A stretch of DNA of 64,000 nucleotides from Clostridia bacterium (GCA_017523925.1 JAFWVQ010000066.1:1-64000); one strand, 5' to 3'. Shown: positions 17,369 through 24,841, counted from the stretch's first letter. Numbers and translations: made by a program. The notes: generated by a model from the letters alone, not told the origin.

Positions 17369-19066
17369 ATGAAACAGGGTTCCGTTATCAGGAAGCTCGC
17401 TTCCGTCCTTCTGGCGCTGATGATAGTATTCTTCGCCGCCTACCCGCTCGGCATCCGTGCCGAGGGCATCGCGCCCCAAGAGATCTACAGCGGCCGCGCG
17501 ATAGTATCCCACTATGACTACGGCCTCACCGTTTACGTTACGGTGAACGGCGGCGTGATCGAGTCCATCACCGCCGAGCACGACACGGACGGCTACGATC
17601 CCTCCAACAACACCTTCTGGAACTGGGCTGTGAACGGGCGCACCGTTGGCGGCACGTTCAAGCCGAGCCCGCTTGCGCAGATAGTTGAAACGCAGTCCAC
17701 CGAGAATATCGACGTTGTGACCGGCGCCACCTTCACCTGCCGCGCCCTCGTTCAGGCTGTCGAACGCGCGCTTGAGCAGGTCCCGAGCGCCGATGACGGC
17801 GTTTATGCGCTTATGAACATCCCCTATGAAGCCTTCTACGGCGCGGAAAACGCCGAAAACTACGACGTTGACGCGGTCTCCTCCGCAACGAACAAGGCTG
17901 GCAACTACAATCTTGCGGGCGGCAGCTTCCATTCCGCAGCCACCGCAGGCTACGACGAAAACGGCGATCTGATCGCGGTCGGCGCACAGAACGGCGCGCA
18001 TATCGAGGGCGTTACCTGGCCCGTTTACCTCGAGAGCGAGGCTATGCTCGCTTCCTTTGAGGAGCTCGGCGGCATCCACGTTACCGATGAGCGCGAGGTC
18101 ATGGTCGCCTCCGCCGCGCACGGAAACGTGAACGGAACTCTGCTTACCGGCAGAGCGTCGCTCATGGAAGCGCCCGCGTATTCCTACTACCTCCTTTCCG
18201 AAGCCCCCGCTTATTACATGAATGCCGCTATCGAGGGCGGCTCCCCCGCCTTCTCCCCCGTTTGCGGCGAGGCCGAGGCGCTTGGCGAAATCGATCCCGC
18301 CGTCAGCTACACCACGCGCTGGGGCGACGTTGAAGTGAACCTCTCCTGCGCCGAGGAAGCCTCCGCCATGCAGATAAACGCGATGGTCTTCACCGCCGAG
18401 GACGGCACCACCGCAGGCATGATCCATCTTTACAACATCTGGGCGGGCAGCAAGATCGGCTGGAACGCCGAGCGGGTCGTTGGGCTGGATAACAAGAAGC
18501 TCACCGCCGTTCGCTTCTACTGCAACGACCGCGAGGGCAATTACTTCGTTTACGACTACGCGCTCGATGAGGACATCAAGGAGGTCTATCTCGGGACCGT
18601 TGCTGCGGAATTCACCTCACCGCTCGAGATCGCGGTATCGAACCTTCCCGAGGATGCCGAGAATGTGACCGCCATCGCCTATTATTCGGTCGGCAAGCAG
18701 CGCTTCTATCTCACCGAGACCGAGGTAAACGAAAACGGCGATACCGTTCCCTGTTGGCTCCCGGTTGCGGACGGCAAGGTGGCGCTTACGACCGCGCTTG
18801 TCGATGAGCGGATAGTTTCGGTCGAATTCACGAGCGATAACTATGCGATACGCAAGGCAAGCTGCGAATACGCGCCGATATTCTCGGCGGGCGACGTGAA
18901 CGCCGACGGCAGCGTGAACATCGCGGATGCGGTCCTTGCCGCCCGCGCCGCGCTCGAGCTCACGGAGCTGAACGAGGGGCAGCTCGGGGCAGCCGATATG
19001 AACGGCGACGGAAGAGTCACCATTGTGGACGCGATCCTGATTCTGAGAAGCTCCCTCGCGATTTGA
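17369..19066 (+). CDS. secreted FMN-binding protein with C-terminal dockerin
   Basis: 565 aa. A signal peptide (about 1-31) is followed by an FMN-binding domain (about 38-137) with DVVTGAT at 115-121; in this family FMN is joined covalently to the Thr (here T121) by ApbE. A second related motif, DAVSSAT (168-174), may be a degenerate second site. A middle region of about 330 residues is not identified (some resemblance to Tp47-type surface proteins is only an impression). The last 58 residues are a type I dockerin: DVNADGSVNIADA and DMNGDGRVTIVDA calcium loops. AAGGAG at 17356-17361 fixes ATG 17369. Two palindromic operators lie upstream. It probably carries electrons at the cell surface and docks to a cohesin. 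Confidence 0.85.
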   Translation: MKQGSVIRKLASVLLALMIVFFAAYPLGIRAEGIAPQEIYSGRAIVSHYDYGLTVYVTVNGGVIESITAEHDTDGYDPSNNTFWNWAVNGRTVGGTFKPSPLAQIVETQSTENIDVVTGATFTCRALVQAVERALEQVPSADDGVYALMNIPYEAFYGAENAENYDVDAVSSATNKAGNYNLAGGSFHSAATAGYDENGDLIAVGAQNGAHIEGVTWPVYLESEAMLASFEELGGIHVTDEREVMVASAAHGNVNGTLLTGRASLMEAPAYSYYLLSEAPAYYMNAAIEGGSPAFSPVCGEAEALGEIDPAVSYTTRWGDVEVNLSCAEEASAMQINAMVFTAEDGTTAGMIHLYNIWAGSKIGWNAERVVGLDNKKLTAVRFYCNDREGNYFVYDYALDEDIKEVYLGTVAAEFTSPLEIAVSNLPEDAENVTAIAYYSVGKQRFYLTETEVNENGDTVPCWLPVADGKVALTTALVDERIVSVEFTSDNYAIRKASCEYAPIFSAGDVNADGSVNIADAVLAARAALELTELNEGQLGAADMNGDGRVTIVDAILILRSSLAI

Positions 19067-19164
19067 CGGAGCAAAAAGGCTCCCCTTCGGACATCGCCGC
19101 TCCCCGCAGATGCGGCGCAGGAGAGGCGATTGAGCCATGCGATAACAGATGATCTTTCAGCTGC

Positions 19165-19202
19165 GGCGCCGAGCGTTCATCGCCTCGGCGCCCTGCCTTT
19201 TT
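19165..19202 (+). terminator. terminator after the dockerin gene
   Basis: GGCGCCGAG (19165-19173) and CTCGGCGCC (19184-19192) form a perfect 9-bp stem followed by CTGCCTTTTT. It separates the dockerin gene from the membrane redox genes, though read-through is possible. Confidence 0.8.
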
Positions 19203-19218
19203 AAATAGAGTAAACGCT

Positions 19219-19292
19219 CACAGTAATAGTAATAGTAATCGTCATAGTTACAGTAATAGCAACAGAATCAGACACGGAAACGGTAATAGTCA
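19219..19292 (+). repeat. degenerate hexamer tract (AGTAAT-like)
   Basis: About twelve imperfect 6-base units such as CAGTAA, TAGTAA, TCGTCA, TAGTTA, CAGTAA and TAGCAA run without a break up to the next start codon. Composition is very different from the GC-rich surroundings. The tract leaves no clear Shine-Dalgarno sequence for the next gene. Confidence 0.7.
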
Positions 19293-19295
19293 AAT

Positions 19296-20240
19296 ATGAA
19301 AAACGAGAATAAAAAAACGGGTTTCCCCGTAAGATCGCTGCTGTTCCTCCTGCCGCTCACGGTCATGGCGGCGATCGTGCTGAACGCGCTTACGTCCATG
19401 CCCGGCGTTCCGAGCGAGCTTCCCGAAAAGCTCGCCTATACGGAAGCATCGGCAAGCCCCGCGGAAACGACAATGCCCGATGAGAGCTCCGCCCATGGTG
19501 CGGAGCCCGACGAAACGGCGACCGCCGAGCCTGCCGTATCCCCCGAGCGCACGACCGAGCCGCAGACCCCCGAGGATACCGGCGCGCCCGAGCCCACGGC
19601 TCCGCAGAGCACCGAGCCGACCGGCTCAATGTCCTCCCCCGCGCCGACTGCCGAGCCGTCTGCGCCTTCCGCCGCGCCTTCCACTGCGCCCGCTTCGGAG
19701 GCTCAGCCCACCGCGACACCCGACGCAGCGCAGGCTCCCGGCAGCACCTCCGCGCCGACCGCCGCGCCCACAGCCGCGCCCACTTCCGCGCCTACTTCCG
19801 CGCCGACTTCCGCGCCTACCGAAGCGCCGGGCAAATACAGGGACGGCACCTATACCGCAAGCGCACGCTGCACCGACGGCGCGATCTTCGACTACACGGT
19901 CGAGGTGACGATCGGCATACAGGGCGGCGAAATCAAGAGCGTGAACGCCGTTCGCAGCAACGACGCATCCGACCCCGACTTCCACGAAACCAACGCCGTG
20001 TTCATGGATATGGCGGTGAACGGCGCCGGCGGTCCCGGCGTTCCCGCGCAGATAATCGCCAATAACGGCGAGGGCGGCGTGGACGCGGTTTCGGGGGCCA
20101 CGTTCAGCTCCAACGCGATAGCAAGCGCCGCCAACAGCGCGCTTGCAAAGGCGGCAAGGAGCGGCGCGAGTGCATTTGAGCCGTTCATTATCCCTCAAAA
20201 GCGCGCTTTTGCGGGTAAGGCCGAAAAGGAGGCGCTTTAA
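19296..20240 (+). CDS. membrane-tethered FMN-binding protein with long Pro/Ala/Thr linker
   Basis: 314 aa. One membrane helix (about 13-33) anchors the protein, a disordered linker rich in Pro, Ala, Thr, Ser and Glu (about 45-178, with TSAPTSAPTSAPT repeats) spans the wall, and a C-terminal FMN-binding domain (about 179-290) ends in DAVSGAT (263-269). T269 is the predicted site of covalent FMN. The architecture is that of wall-spanning flavoproteins used in extracellular electron transfer. It is four bases from the next gene. There is no clear ribosome-binding site, so the start is less secure than its neighbours. Confidence 0.85.
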   Translation: MKNENKKTGFPVRSLLFLLPLTVMAAIVLNALTSMPGVPSELPEKLAYTEASASPAETTMPDESSAHGAEPDETATAEPAVSPERTTEPQTPEDTGAPEPTAPQSTEPTGSMSSPAPTAEPSAPSAAPSTAPASEAQPTATPDAAQAPGSTSAPTAAPTAAPTSAPTSAPTSAPTEAPGKYRDGTYTASARCTDGAIFDYTVEVTIGIQGGEIKSVNAVRSNDASDPDFHETNAVFMDMAVNGAGGPGVPAQIIANNGEGGVDAVSGATFSSNAIASAANSALAKAARSGASAFEPFIIPQKRAFAGKAEKEAL

Positions 20241-20243
20241 GCG

Positions 20244-20696
20244 ATGAAGCATATCAATTTTATCGTCAAGGCGGCAAGTCTTGTGCTGGCCTTGGGCGTG
20301 CTGGCGGTTTACTCGCTCATAGCAGCCGATCGCCAAAACAAGCTCAAGGAATATGAGAGCAAGGTCGCCGAGATCGAGGCGCACAACGCAAGAGCGCTCG
20401 ATCGGCGCAGCGATGCGCCTGCCTCCCGCTATCGGGACGGCGTTTACGAGGGCAGCGCGCGCGGCTTTCGCGGCGAGATCGCGGTGGTTGTGACGGTCGA
20501 GAACGGCGCGATAACCGCCGTTGAGATCGCATCCGCCGAAAAGGAGGACGTCGCCTATCTCATACGCGCAAAGAAGGTGATCGAGAGCATCATCGAAAAG
20601 CAGTCCGCCGAGGTGGACGCGATCAGCGGCGCTACCTTCAGCTCAAACGGAATAAGGAGCGCCGTTATCGAGGCGCTCAAGGCGGCGGAGGGCTAA
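20244..20696 (+). CDS. single-domain membrane FMN-binding protein
   Basis: 150 aa. An N-terminal membrane helix (about 8-28), a short charged helix (about 30-55) and one FMN-binding domain (about 62-148) with DAISGAT at 125-131; T131 is the predicted flavin site. It resembles RnfG/NqrC-type subunits cut down to one domain. It lies 3 bases after the long-linker flavoprotein and 3 bases before the polyferredoxin, so the three are one translational unit. It probably passes electrons from the polyferredoxin to the longer protein. Confidence 0.87.
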   Translation: MKHINFIVKAASLVLALGVLAVYSLIAADRQNKLKEYESKVAEIEAHNARALDRRSDAPASRYRDGVYEGSARGFRGEIAVVVTVENGAITAVEIASAEKEDVAYLIRAKKVIESIIEKQSAEVDAISGATFSSNGIRSAVIEALKAAEG

Positions 20697-20699
20697 AAA

Positions 20700-21590
20700 A
20701 TGGAACGGAAAGCAAGCATACCCGTCCGCAGCGGCGAGCAGCTCAAAAGAAGCAGGCGCGATCACGCCCTTGTGCGCGCGGCAGTGCAGCTCGCATTCTT
20801 TATTGCGATGCCATCCGCATTTTACGCGGGCTTTGCGGGGCTGAAGAGCATCTTCGAGAGCATCCGCGCGGGCTCCGCGATCGAGACGGACGGCTTCCTT
20901 TGGGCGCTGATTCTCACCTGCGCGTTCACGATCGTTTTCGGCCGCTTCTTCTGCGGCTATATCTGCGCGTTCGGCTCTTTCGGCGACCTCATCCACCTGC
21001 TCTCGGGGCTCATCCAAACCAAGCTCTTCAAGCGCAAAAAGCAGTTTGAGCTGCCCGAGAAGGCATCGAAGCCGCTTCGCATCCTCAAGTATCTGAATCT
21101 CGCGTTCATCGTTGTATTCGCGGGCTTCGGGCTGTACGCCAAGCTTCGCGGCGCAAGCGTTTGGGACGTGTTTTCGCAGATAACGGCGCTGAGCTTCTCG
21201 CTCGGCGGCATGAGCGCGGGCATCGTCCTTTTCGCGGTCGTGATCGCGCTGATGGCCGTGAAGGAGCGCGGCTTCTGCCAATTTCTCTGCCCGCTCGGCG
21301 CCCTCTTCGCGCTGCTTCCCATGCTCGGCAGCCTCAGGCGCAACACGGAGCGCTGCATCAAGGGCTGCTCGATATGCAAGAAGAACTGCCCCGTCGATCT
21401 CGAGCTTGAAGCGGACGGCTTTTCAAACGGCGAATGCCTCGGCTGCTGTAAATGTGCCGCCGCCTGCCCGCGCGCGAACATCGCCCACCCCGAGCAAAAG
21501 CTTATCAAAAGCGGGCTTGCCGCCGTGCTGATCAAGGCCGCGCTGTTCTTCGCCCTCGGCACGCTGATCGGGCTGTGCAGGTTCTTTTGA
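20700..21590 (+). CDS. NapH/YccM-like membrane polyferredoxin
   Basis: 296 aa. About five membrane helices (near 27-47, 62-80, 128-146, 160-180, 275-294). Membrane-embedded cysteine pairs CGYICAFG and CQFLCPLG are the Fer4_5 motif of NapH, RdxA and NosR C-terminal parts. Two [4Fe-4S] binding motifs follow near 220-260: CIKGCSICKKNCP and CLGCCKCAAACP. It should carry electrons across the membrane to the two flavoproteins encoded upstream. GGAGGG just before the ATG lies in the end of the previous gene. No quinol or NADH oxidase subunit and no apbE is in the window, so electron donor and flavin transferase are encoded elsewhere. Confidence 0.88.
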   Translation: MERKASIPVRSGEQLKRSRRDHALVRAAVQLAFFIAMPSAFYAGFAGLKSIFESIRAGSAIETDGFLWALILTCAFTIVFGRFFCGYICAFGSFGDLIHLLSGLIQTKLFKRKKQFELPEKASKPLRILKYLNLAFIVVFAGFGLYAKLRGASVWDVFSQITALSFSLGGMSAGIVLFAVVIALMAVKERGFCQFLCPLGALFALLPMLGSLRRNTERCIKGCSICKKNCPVDLELEADGFSNGECLGCCKCAAACPRANIAHPEQKLIKSGLAAVLIKAALFFALGTLIGLCRFF

Positions 21591-21673
21591 CGCATTATCC
21601 TCCATCCTGCTTGACATGGGTCCCGATCGGCCAAGGGTTTGGACCTATAAACGGAAAATACGCCTAAACGAAA

Positions 21674-21698
21674 AATACGCCCGAAAGGCGTATTTTTT
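21674..21698. terminator. bidirectional terminator between convergent genes
   Basis: AATACGCC and GGCGTATT (21674-21681, 21687-21694) enclose CGAAA; A-rich and T-rich flanks on the two sides would work in both directions. It separates the redox locus from the convergent phosphatase gene. Confidence 0.85.
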
Positions 21699-21725
21699 AT
21701 GCTTTGTAATCCGCTTCACCGACTA

Positions 21726-23372
21726 TCAGGTGCGCCCGCGGGACTTATACTCCATGCAGAGCATCGTTATATCGTCGAACTGTGTTGCTCCGTTCACGAA
21801 GCCGTCCACCGCAGATTTGACCGTTTCGATCACCTGCTCGGGCGAGCCGTCTTTCGCGGAATTCAGCGCATCGAGCATGCGCTCCGTGCCGAACATCGCG
21901 TTTGTTTCGTCCGTCGCCTCCGGCACGCCGTCCGAATAAACGAAAAGCTTGTCGCCCGGCTCAAGCATAAGCTCATACTCGGTGTATTTCATGTTTTCCA
22001 TGCCGCCAAGCACGAAGCCATGCTTATCCTTCACGAGCTCGCAGCGGCCCTTGCTGCAAAGCACGGGGTATTCATGCCCGGCGTTCGCTGCAACGAGCCT
22101 GCCGGTGGAAAGCTCTAGTATGCCGAGCCAAGCCGTTACGAACATCTCGGCCGTGTTCTTTTCGCATAGATTGTTGTTTACCTGAGAGAGTATCTGGGCG
22201 GGGCTGCCGCCAAGGCGCGTTCTGCCCGTCAGAATGATGCTTGAAGCCATCATGAACAGCGCGGCGGGAATGCCCTTGCCGGAAACATCCGCGATCCACA
22301 TGGCAAGATGGTCATCATCCACAAGCACGAAGTTATAAAAATCGCCTCCGACCATGCGCGCGGGCGTCATGGAAGCGAAGATATCGAAATCGCTCCTGTC
22401 GGGAAAAGCGGGAAACTCATTCGGCAAAACGTTTTCCTGTATCGCGCCCGCAAGCGCAAGCTCCGTGTTTATGCGCTCCTTTTCGGCAGTCACCTTCGTG
22501 AGGCTCTGCATATAGTTCACCATATCCGCCTCGAGCGTGTCTATCGAGGCCGCAAGCTCGGATATCTCGTCTATGCGGCTGATGCTGCCGAGCGGCTCGG
22601 CGATCGTGTTTTCCCGAGCAAAGCGCGCAGCCTCGGCTGAGATGCGCTCCACCGGCGCAACGAATTGCTTTTTTGTGTGCAGCGCCGTCAGCAGGCCCGT
22701 CAGCAGGCCAAGCAGCAGCGTTGAAGCGGTTACGACGGTGAGGTACGACCTGATCGCATCGTTCAGCTCGCGCATTGGGCGCTGCACGCAGAGGATGCCC
22801 TTGACCTGTCCGCCGCTGCCGTGGACCGGCACGAGCGTGGTGATATGCGGGTGCTGCCCGTCCGTTGTGCGGGTGCGGTAGATGGTCTCGAACTCGGAGC
22901 CTTCCTCGTAGATCGCGCGATACTTTCTGCGGTATTCGTCATTTGTGGTGTTGCGCTTGAAGCCGAGCTCCCACGGAGAATAGTTCGTGTTGTCCACGGA
23001 ATTATTGACCGCGTTGAAAACCGAAGCGAACCTGCCGTAATCGCTTCTGTCCACCGAAATAACGTAAACCAGCGAAACGTTCATATCCTTGCAGTATTCG
23101 TCAAGCTCCAGCTTATCGGCAACATATTCCGGTTTTCTAAGCTCGCTGAGATAATCATCGAGAAGATCGCCGTTTATCAAGGCGGCGGCGGTCCTCGCCA
23201 TATGGAACGTGCTCGTGGAATACTCGTTTCTGAAGGCGCTTGAAAAGCTGTAAAGGCCGACGGCACCTATCAGTATGCCGAGCACGAGCAGCGCAAGCGC
23301 TGTTGAACCGATCGCCCTGACGGCAAGGCTTCTGCGCCGTTTTTTTGCTGTATTATTCGTTTCACCGCTCAC
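21726..23372 (-). CDS. RsbU/SpoIIE-type PP2C phosphatase with HAMP and extracytoplasmic sensor
   Basis: 548 aa. Membrane helix 1 (about 20-45), an outside sensor of about 170 residues (DYLSELRKPEYVADKLELDEY and QHPHITTLVPVHG are parts), membrane helix 2 (about 213-235), HAMP (about 236-290), coiled linker, then a PP2C/SpoIIE phosphatase domain (about 310-540) with VGGDFYNF, WIADVSGKGIPAALFM, NAGHEYP, VYSDGVPEA and QFDDITML metal-site Asp residues. It should dephosphorylate an anti-sigma antagonist in a partner-switch pathway. The start is GTG with GGAGGT 8 bases upstream. No antagonist or anti-sigma gene is adjacent. Confidence 0.92.
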   Translation of the reverse strand: MSGETNNTAKKRRRSLAVRAIGSTALALLVLGILIGAVGLYSFSSAFRNEYSTSTFHMARTAAALINGDLLDDYLSELRKPEYVADKLELDEYCKDMNVSLVYVISVDRSDYGRFASVFNAVNNSVDNTNYSPWELGFKRNTTNDEYRRKYRAIYEEGSEFETIYRTRTTDGQHPHITTLVPVHGSGGQVKGILCVQRPMRELNDAIRSYLTVVTASTLLLGLLTGLLTALHTKKQFVAPVERISAEAARFARENTIAEPLGSISRIDEISELAASIDTLEADMVNYMQSLTKVTAEKERINTELALAGAIQENVLPNEFPAFPDRSDFDIFASMTPARMVGGDFYNFVLVDDDHLAMWIADVSGKGIPAALFMMASSIILTGRTRLGGSPAQILSQVNNNLCEKNTAEMFVTAWLGILELSTGRLVAANAGHEYPVLCSKGRCELVKDKHGFVLGGMENMKYTEYELMLEPGDKLFVYSDGVPEATDETNAMFGTERMLDALNSAKDGSPEQVIETVKSAVDGFVNGATQFDDITMLCMEYKSRGRT

Positions 23373-23461
23373 GAAGTATCACCTCCGATAAAGAATACTG
23401 CGTTCAAGACGAAACTCTAAACGCAGCGCATGGCTGTTCACGCTCCCCAAGCTTTAAATAT

Positions 23462-23490
23462 ATCATACCATCGACCTTCGTTTTTGTCAA
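23462..23490 (-). promoter_or_regulatory. sigma-A promoter of the PP2C phosphatase gene
   Basis: On the - strand TTGACA (23490-23485), 17 bases, TATGAT (23467-23462), about 90 bases before the GTG start. Confidence 0.75.
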
Positions 23491-23526
23491 CACAAACGCA
23501 CTCCGCGCCGCTCGAAACCGGGGCGG

Positions 23527-23551
23527 GAAAACCATCCACCGGATGGTTTTC
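23527..23551. repeat. palindrome GAAAACCATCC-ACC-GGATGGTTTTC
   Basis: Perfect 11-bp arms with a 3-base centre. It shares the CCATCC...GGATGG core with the larger palindrome at 23588-23626 about 60 bp away. Possibly a terminator in either direction or a repetitive extragenic palindrome. Confidence 0.7.
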
Positions 23552-23561
23552 TTATCCGCCC

Positions 23562-23647
23562 TTCAAATCCCTACTATTATTTTATGCCAACGCAAAAGAC
23601 CATCCATCGGATGGTCTTTTGCGTTGGCGGAGAAGGAGGGATTTGAA
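23562..23647. repeat. extended inverted repeat including the tRNA-Ser 3' end
   Basis: The inner palindrome 23588-23626 has perfect 18-bp arms around ATC and, on the - strand, serves as the likely tRNA terminator. The symmetry extends outward: TTCAAATCCCT at 23562-23572 mirrors the T-loop of the tRNA (complement of 23637-23647), with unequal middles of 13 and 8 bases. So the left side looks like an inverted partial copy of the 3' end of the tRNA-Ser gene. Confidence 0.75.
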
Positions 23648-23717
23648 CCCTCGCGCCCCTTCGCAGAGCCTACTCCCTTAGCAGGGGAGCCCCTTACAGC
23701 CACTTGGGTACTTCTCC
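23625..23717 (-). tRNA. tRNA-Ser (GCU)
   Basis: The - strand reads GGAGAAG acceptor stem, a long variable arm as in serine tRNAs, anticodon loop CTGCTAA flanked by CTCCC/GGGAG, T-loop GGTTCAAATCC, acceptor CTTCTCC, discriminator G and encoded CCA. 93 nt with CCA. GCU reads AGC/AGU serine codons. Confidence 0.93.
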
Positions 23718-23723
23718 ATATTT

Positions 23724-23812
23724 TGGCGGAGAGAGAGGGATTCGAACCCCCGGTGCCTTGCGGCATCACCGGTTTTCAAGACCGGCTCCATAAACCACTC
23801 GGACATCTCTCC
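23724..23812 (-). tRNA. tRNA-Ser (UGA)
   Basis: The - strand reads GGAGAGA acceptor, anticodon loop CTTGAAA flanked by CCGGT/ACCGG, long variable arm, GGTTCGAATCC T-arm, TCTCTCC, G and encoded CCA. 89 nt. It is transcribed first, 6 bases upstream of the GCU gene, and the two share one promoter. Confidence 0.93.
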
Positions 23813-23832
23813 CTGTTTGAAGCAACAGCAGT

Positions 23833-23861
23833 ATTATATCAGCGGGGCGTGCGGTTGTCAA
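23833..23861 (-). promoter_or_regulatory. strong promoter of the tRNA-Ser pair
   Basis: On the - strand TTGACA (23861-23856), 17 bases, TATAAT (23838-23833): an exact consensus promoter about 20 bases before the first tRNA. The 228 bases from 23862 to the feo promoter hold nothing recognisable. Confidence 0.9.
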
Positions 23862-24089
23862 GCTGAAATACCGGGAATTTCATATACAATTTTGTCCTTG
23901 TTTCGGGGATCGGCGTGCATTCTCTCCTCGTCTGCGCGTATCCGCTTTTCCAAGGACCTTTTTGCCGTCCGCTCGATCCCGCTTCGCTTTGCCCGGCCGC
24001 CGTCCCTATCCCTGTTGCTCCGGAGCTCACCTTCATGCGCAGCGGAGGACAAATCGCAAAAAATCCCGTAAATATACTCATTCCGCCTA

Positions 24090-24118
24090 TTGACAAGCGC
24101 TGAAACTTGGAGTATTAT
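24090..24118 (+). promoter_or_regulatory. sigma-A promoter of the feo operon
   Basis: TTGACA (24090-24095), 17 bases, TATTAT (24113-24118). The expected start of transcription falls at the left edge of the operator at 24126. Confidence 0.88.
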
Positions 24119-24125
24119 AGCATTG

Positions 24126-24141
24126 GTTAGGGAACGCTAAC
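24126..24141. promoter_or_regulatory. palindromic operator 3 at the feo transcription start
   Basis: GTTAGGGAACGCTAAC, same half-sites and spacing as the copies at 17210 and 17308, placed just after the -10 box where a metal-bound repressor would block initiation. A further TTAG follows at 24142. Confidence 0.8.
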
Positions 24142-24213
24142 TTAGTTTGCGTCAAGCAACCGAAATTTGGCGTTCACCGAATTGAAGTTATATCGAAAGG
24201 AAGTGTTCTTTTG

Positions 24214-24423
24214 ATGCCTTTGACTCTTGCGCCCATTGGTGAGGGCAGTATCATCAAGCGGATCGGCGGCAGTGCCGAGGTAAAGAAGCATCTCAGCGAT
24301 CTGGGCTTCGTTCCCGGCGGCGAGGTGCGCGTCATCTCCATGCTCGGCGGAAACGTGATCGTAAGCGTTAAGGAATCGCGCATCGCGATCAGCCGCGAAA
24401 TGGCGATGAAGATCATGGTATGA
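24214..24423 (+). CDS. feoA: FeoA domain protein 1
   Basis: 69-aa SH3-like FeoA protein, a cytoplasmic partner of FeoB in ferrous iron uptake. PIGEGSIIKRIGG, HLSDLGFVPGGEVRVI and GNVIVSVKESRIAISREMA are the family features. ATG 24214 follows GAAAGGAAG; a TTG one codon before it is also possible. It has its own promoter and operator upstream and is followed by a dispersed repeat, then a second feoA. Confidence 0.93.
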   Translation: MPLTLAPIGEGSIIKRIGGSAEVKKHLSDLGFVPGGEVRVISMLGGNVIVSVKESRIAISREMAMKIMV

Positions 24424-24426
24424 TAA

Positions 24427-24477
24427 GAAGAAATTCCGGCGGAATTTCTTCCGCAACTATTCACTATTCACTAAAAA
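24427..24477. repeat. dispersed repeat copy 2 (hairpin plus CTATTCA heptamers)
   Basis: A 12-bp-arm palindrome (GAAGAAATTCCG-G-CGGAATTTCTTC, 24427-24451) is followed by ACTATTCACTATTCAC. It has the same orientation as the copy at 3958 and lies between the two feoA genes. Confidence 0.82.
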
Positions 24478-24494
24478 CCCCGGGAGGTGTTTGA

Positions 24495-24716
24495 ATGAAA
24501 ACTTTGAAAGAGACCCCCATCGGCGCGACCGTCCGCGTTGTGAAGCTTCACGGCGAAGGCGCGGTCAAGCGCAGGATCATGGACATGGGCATCACCAAGG
24601 GCGTGGAGGTACACGTTCGCAAGGTGGCGCCGCTCGGCGATCCGATCGAGGTCAACGTTCGCGGCTACGAGCTCTCCATCCGCAAGGCGGACGCGAACAT
24701 GATCGAGGTCGAATAA
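24495..24716 (+). CDS. feoA: FeoA domain protein 2
   Basis: 73-aa second FeoA, only distantly similar to the first. It has PIGATVRVVKLHGEGAVKRR, MDMGITKGVEVHVRKVAPLGDP and VNVRGYELSIRKADA motifs (each shown in part), the usual FeoA fold markers. GGGAGG 8 bases upstream of the ATG. Tandem feoA genes before feoB are common in Clostridia. A separate operator at 24783 follows it, so feoB may also be controlled independently. Confidence 0.93.
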   Translation: MKTLKETPIGATVRVVKLHGEGAVKRRIMDMGITKGVEVHVRKVAPLGDPIEVNVRGYELSIRKADANMIEVE

Positions 24717-24782
24717 GCGCGGCCCCTTGCCCCGCTTCGACCGAATAACGCGCGGTTCATCCGCATTTTTTACGGTCCGACC

Positions 24783-24798
24783 GTTAGCTTTTGCTAAC
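24783..24798. promoter_or_regulatory. palindromic operator 4 upstream of feoB
   Basis: GTTAGCTTTTGCTAAC, a perfect inverted repeat of GTTAGC with a 4-base centre. It lies 44 bp before the feoB start. No good -35/-10 pair is seen next to it. Confidence 0.75.
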
Positions 24799-24841
24799 TC
24801 ATCCGGTCCGTGCAAACAAACGGCAAACAGGAGAAAATACT

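Noticed and set aside
19219-19292. Tandem short units that might be a CRISPR array
   Set aside because: Units are 6 bases and degenerate, with no spacers. No cas genes in the window. The same holds for the heptamer repeats and the 21-bp repeats at 33050.
23563-23769. A 68-codon frame on the - strand across the tRNA genes
   Set aside because: The sequence is fully explained by two tRNA-Ser genes and a palindrome.
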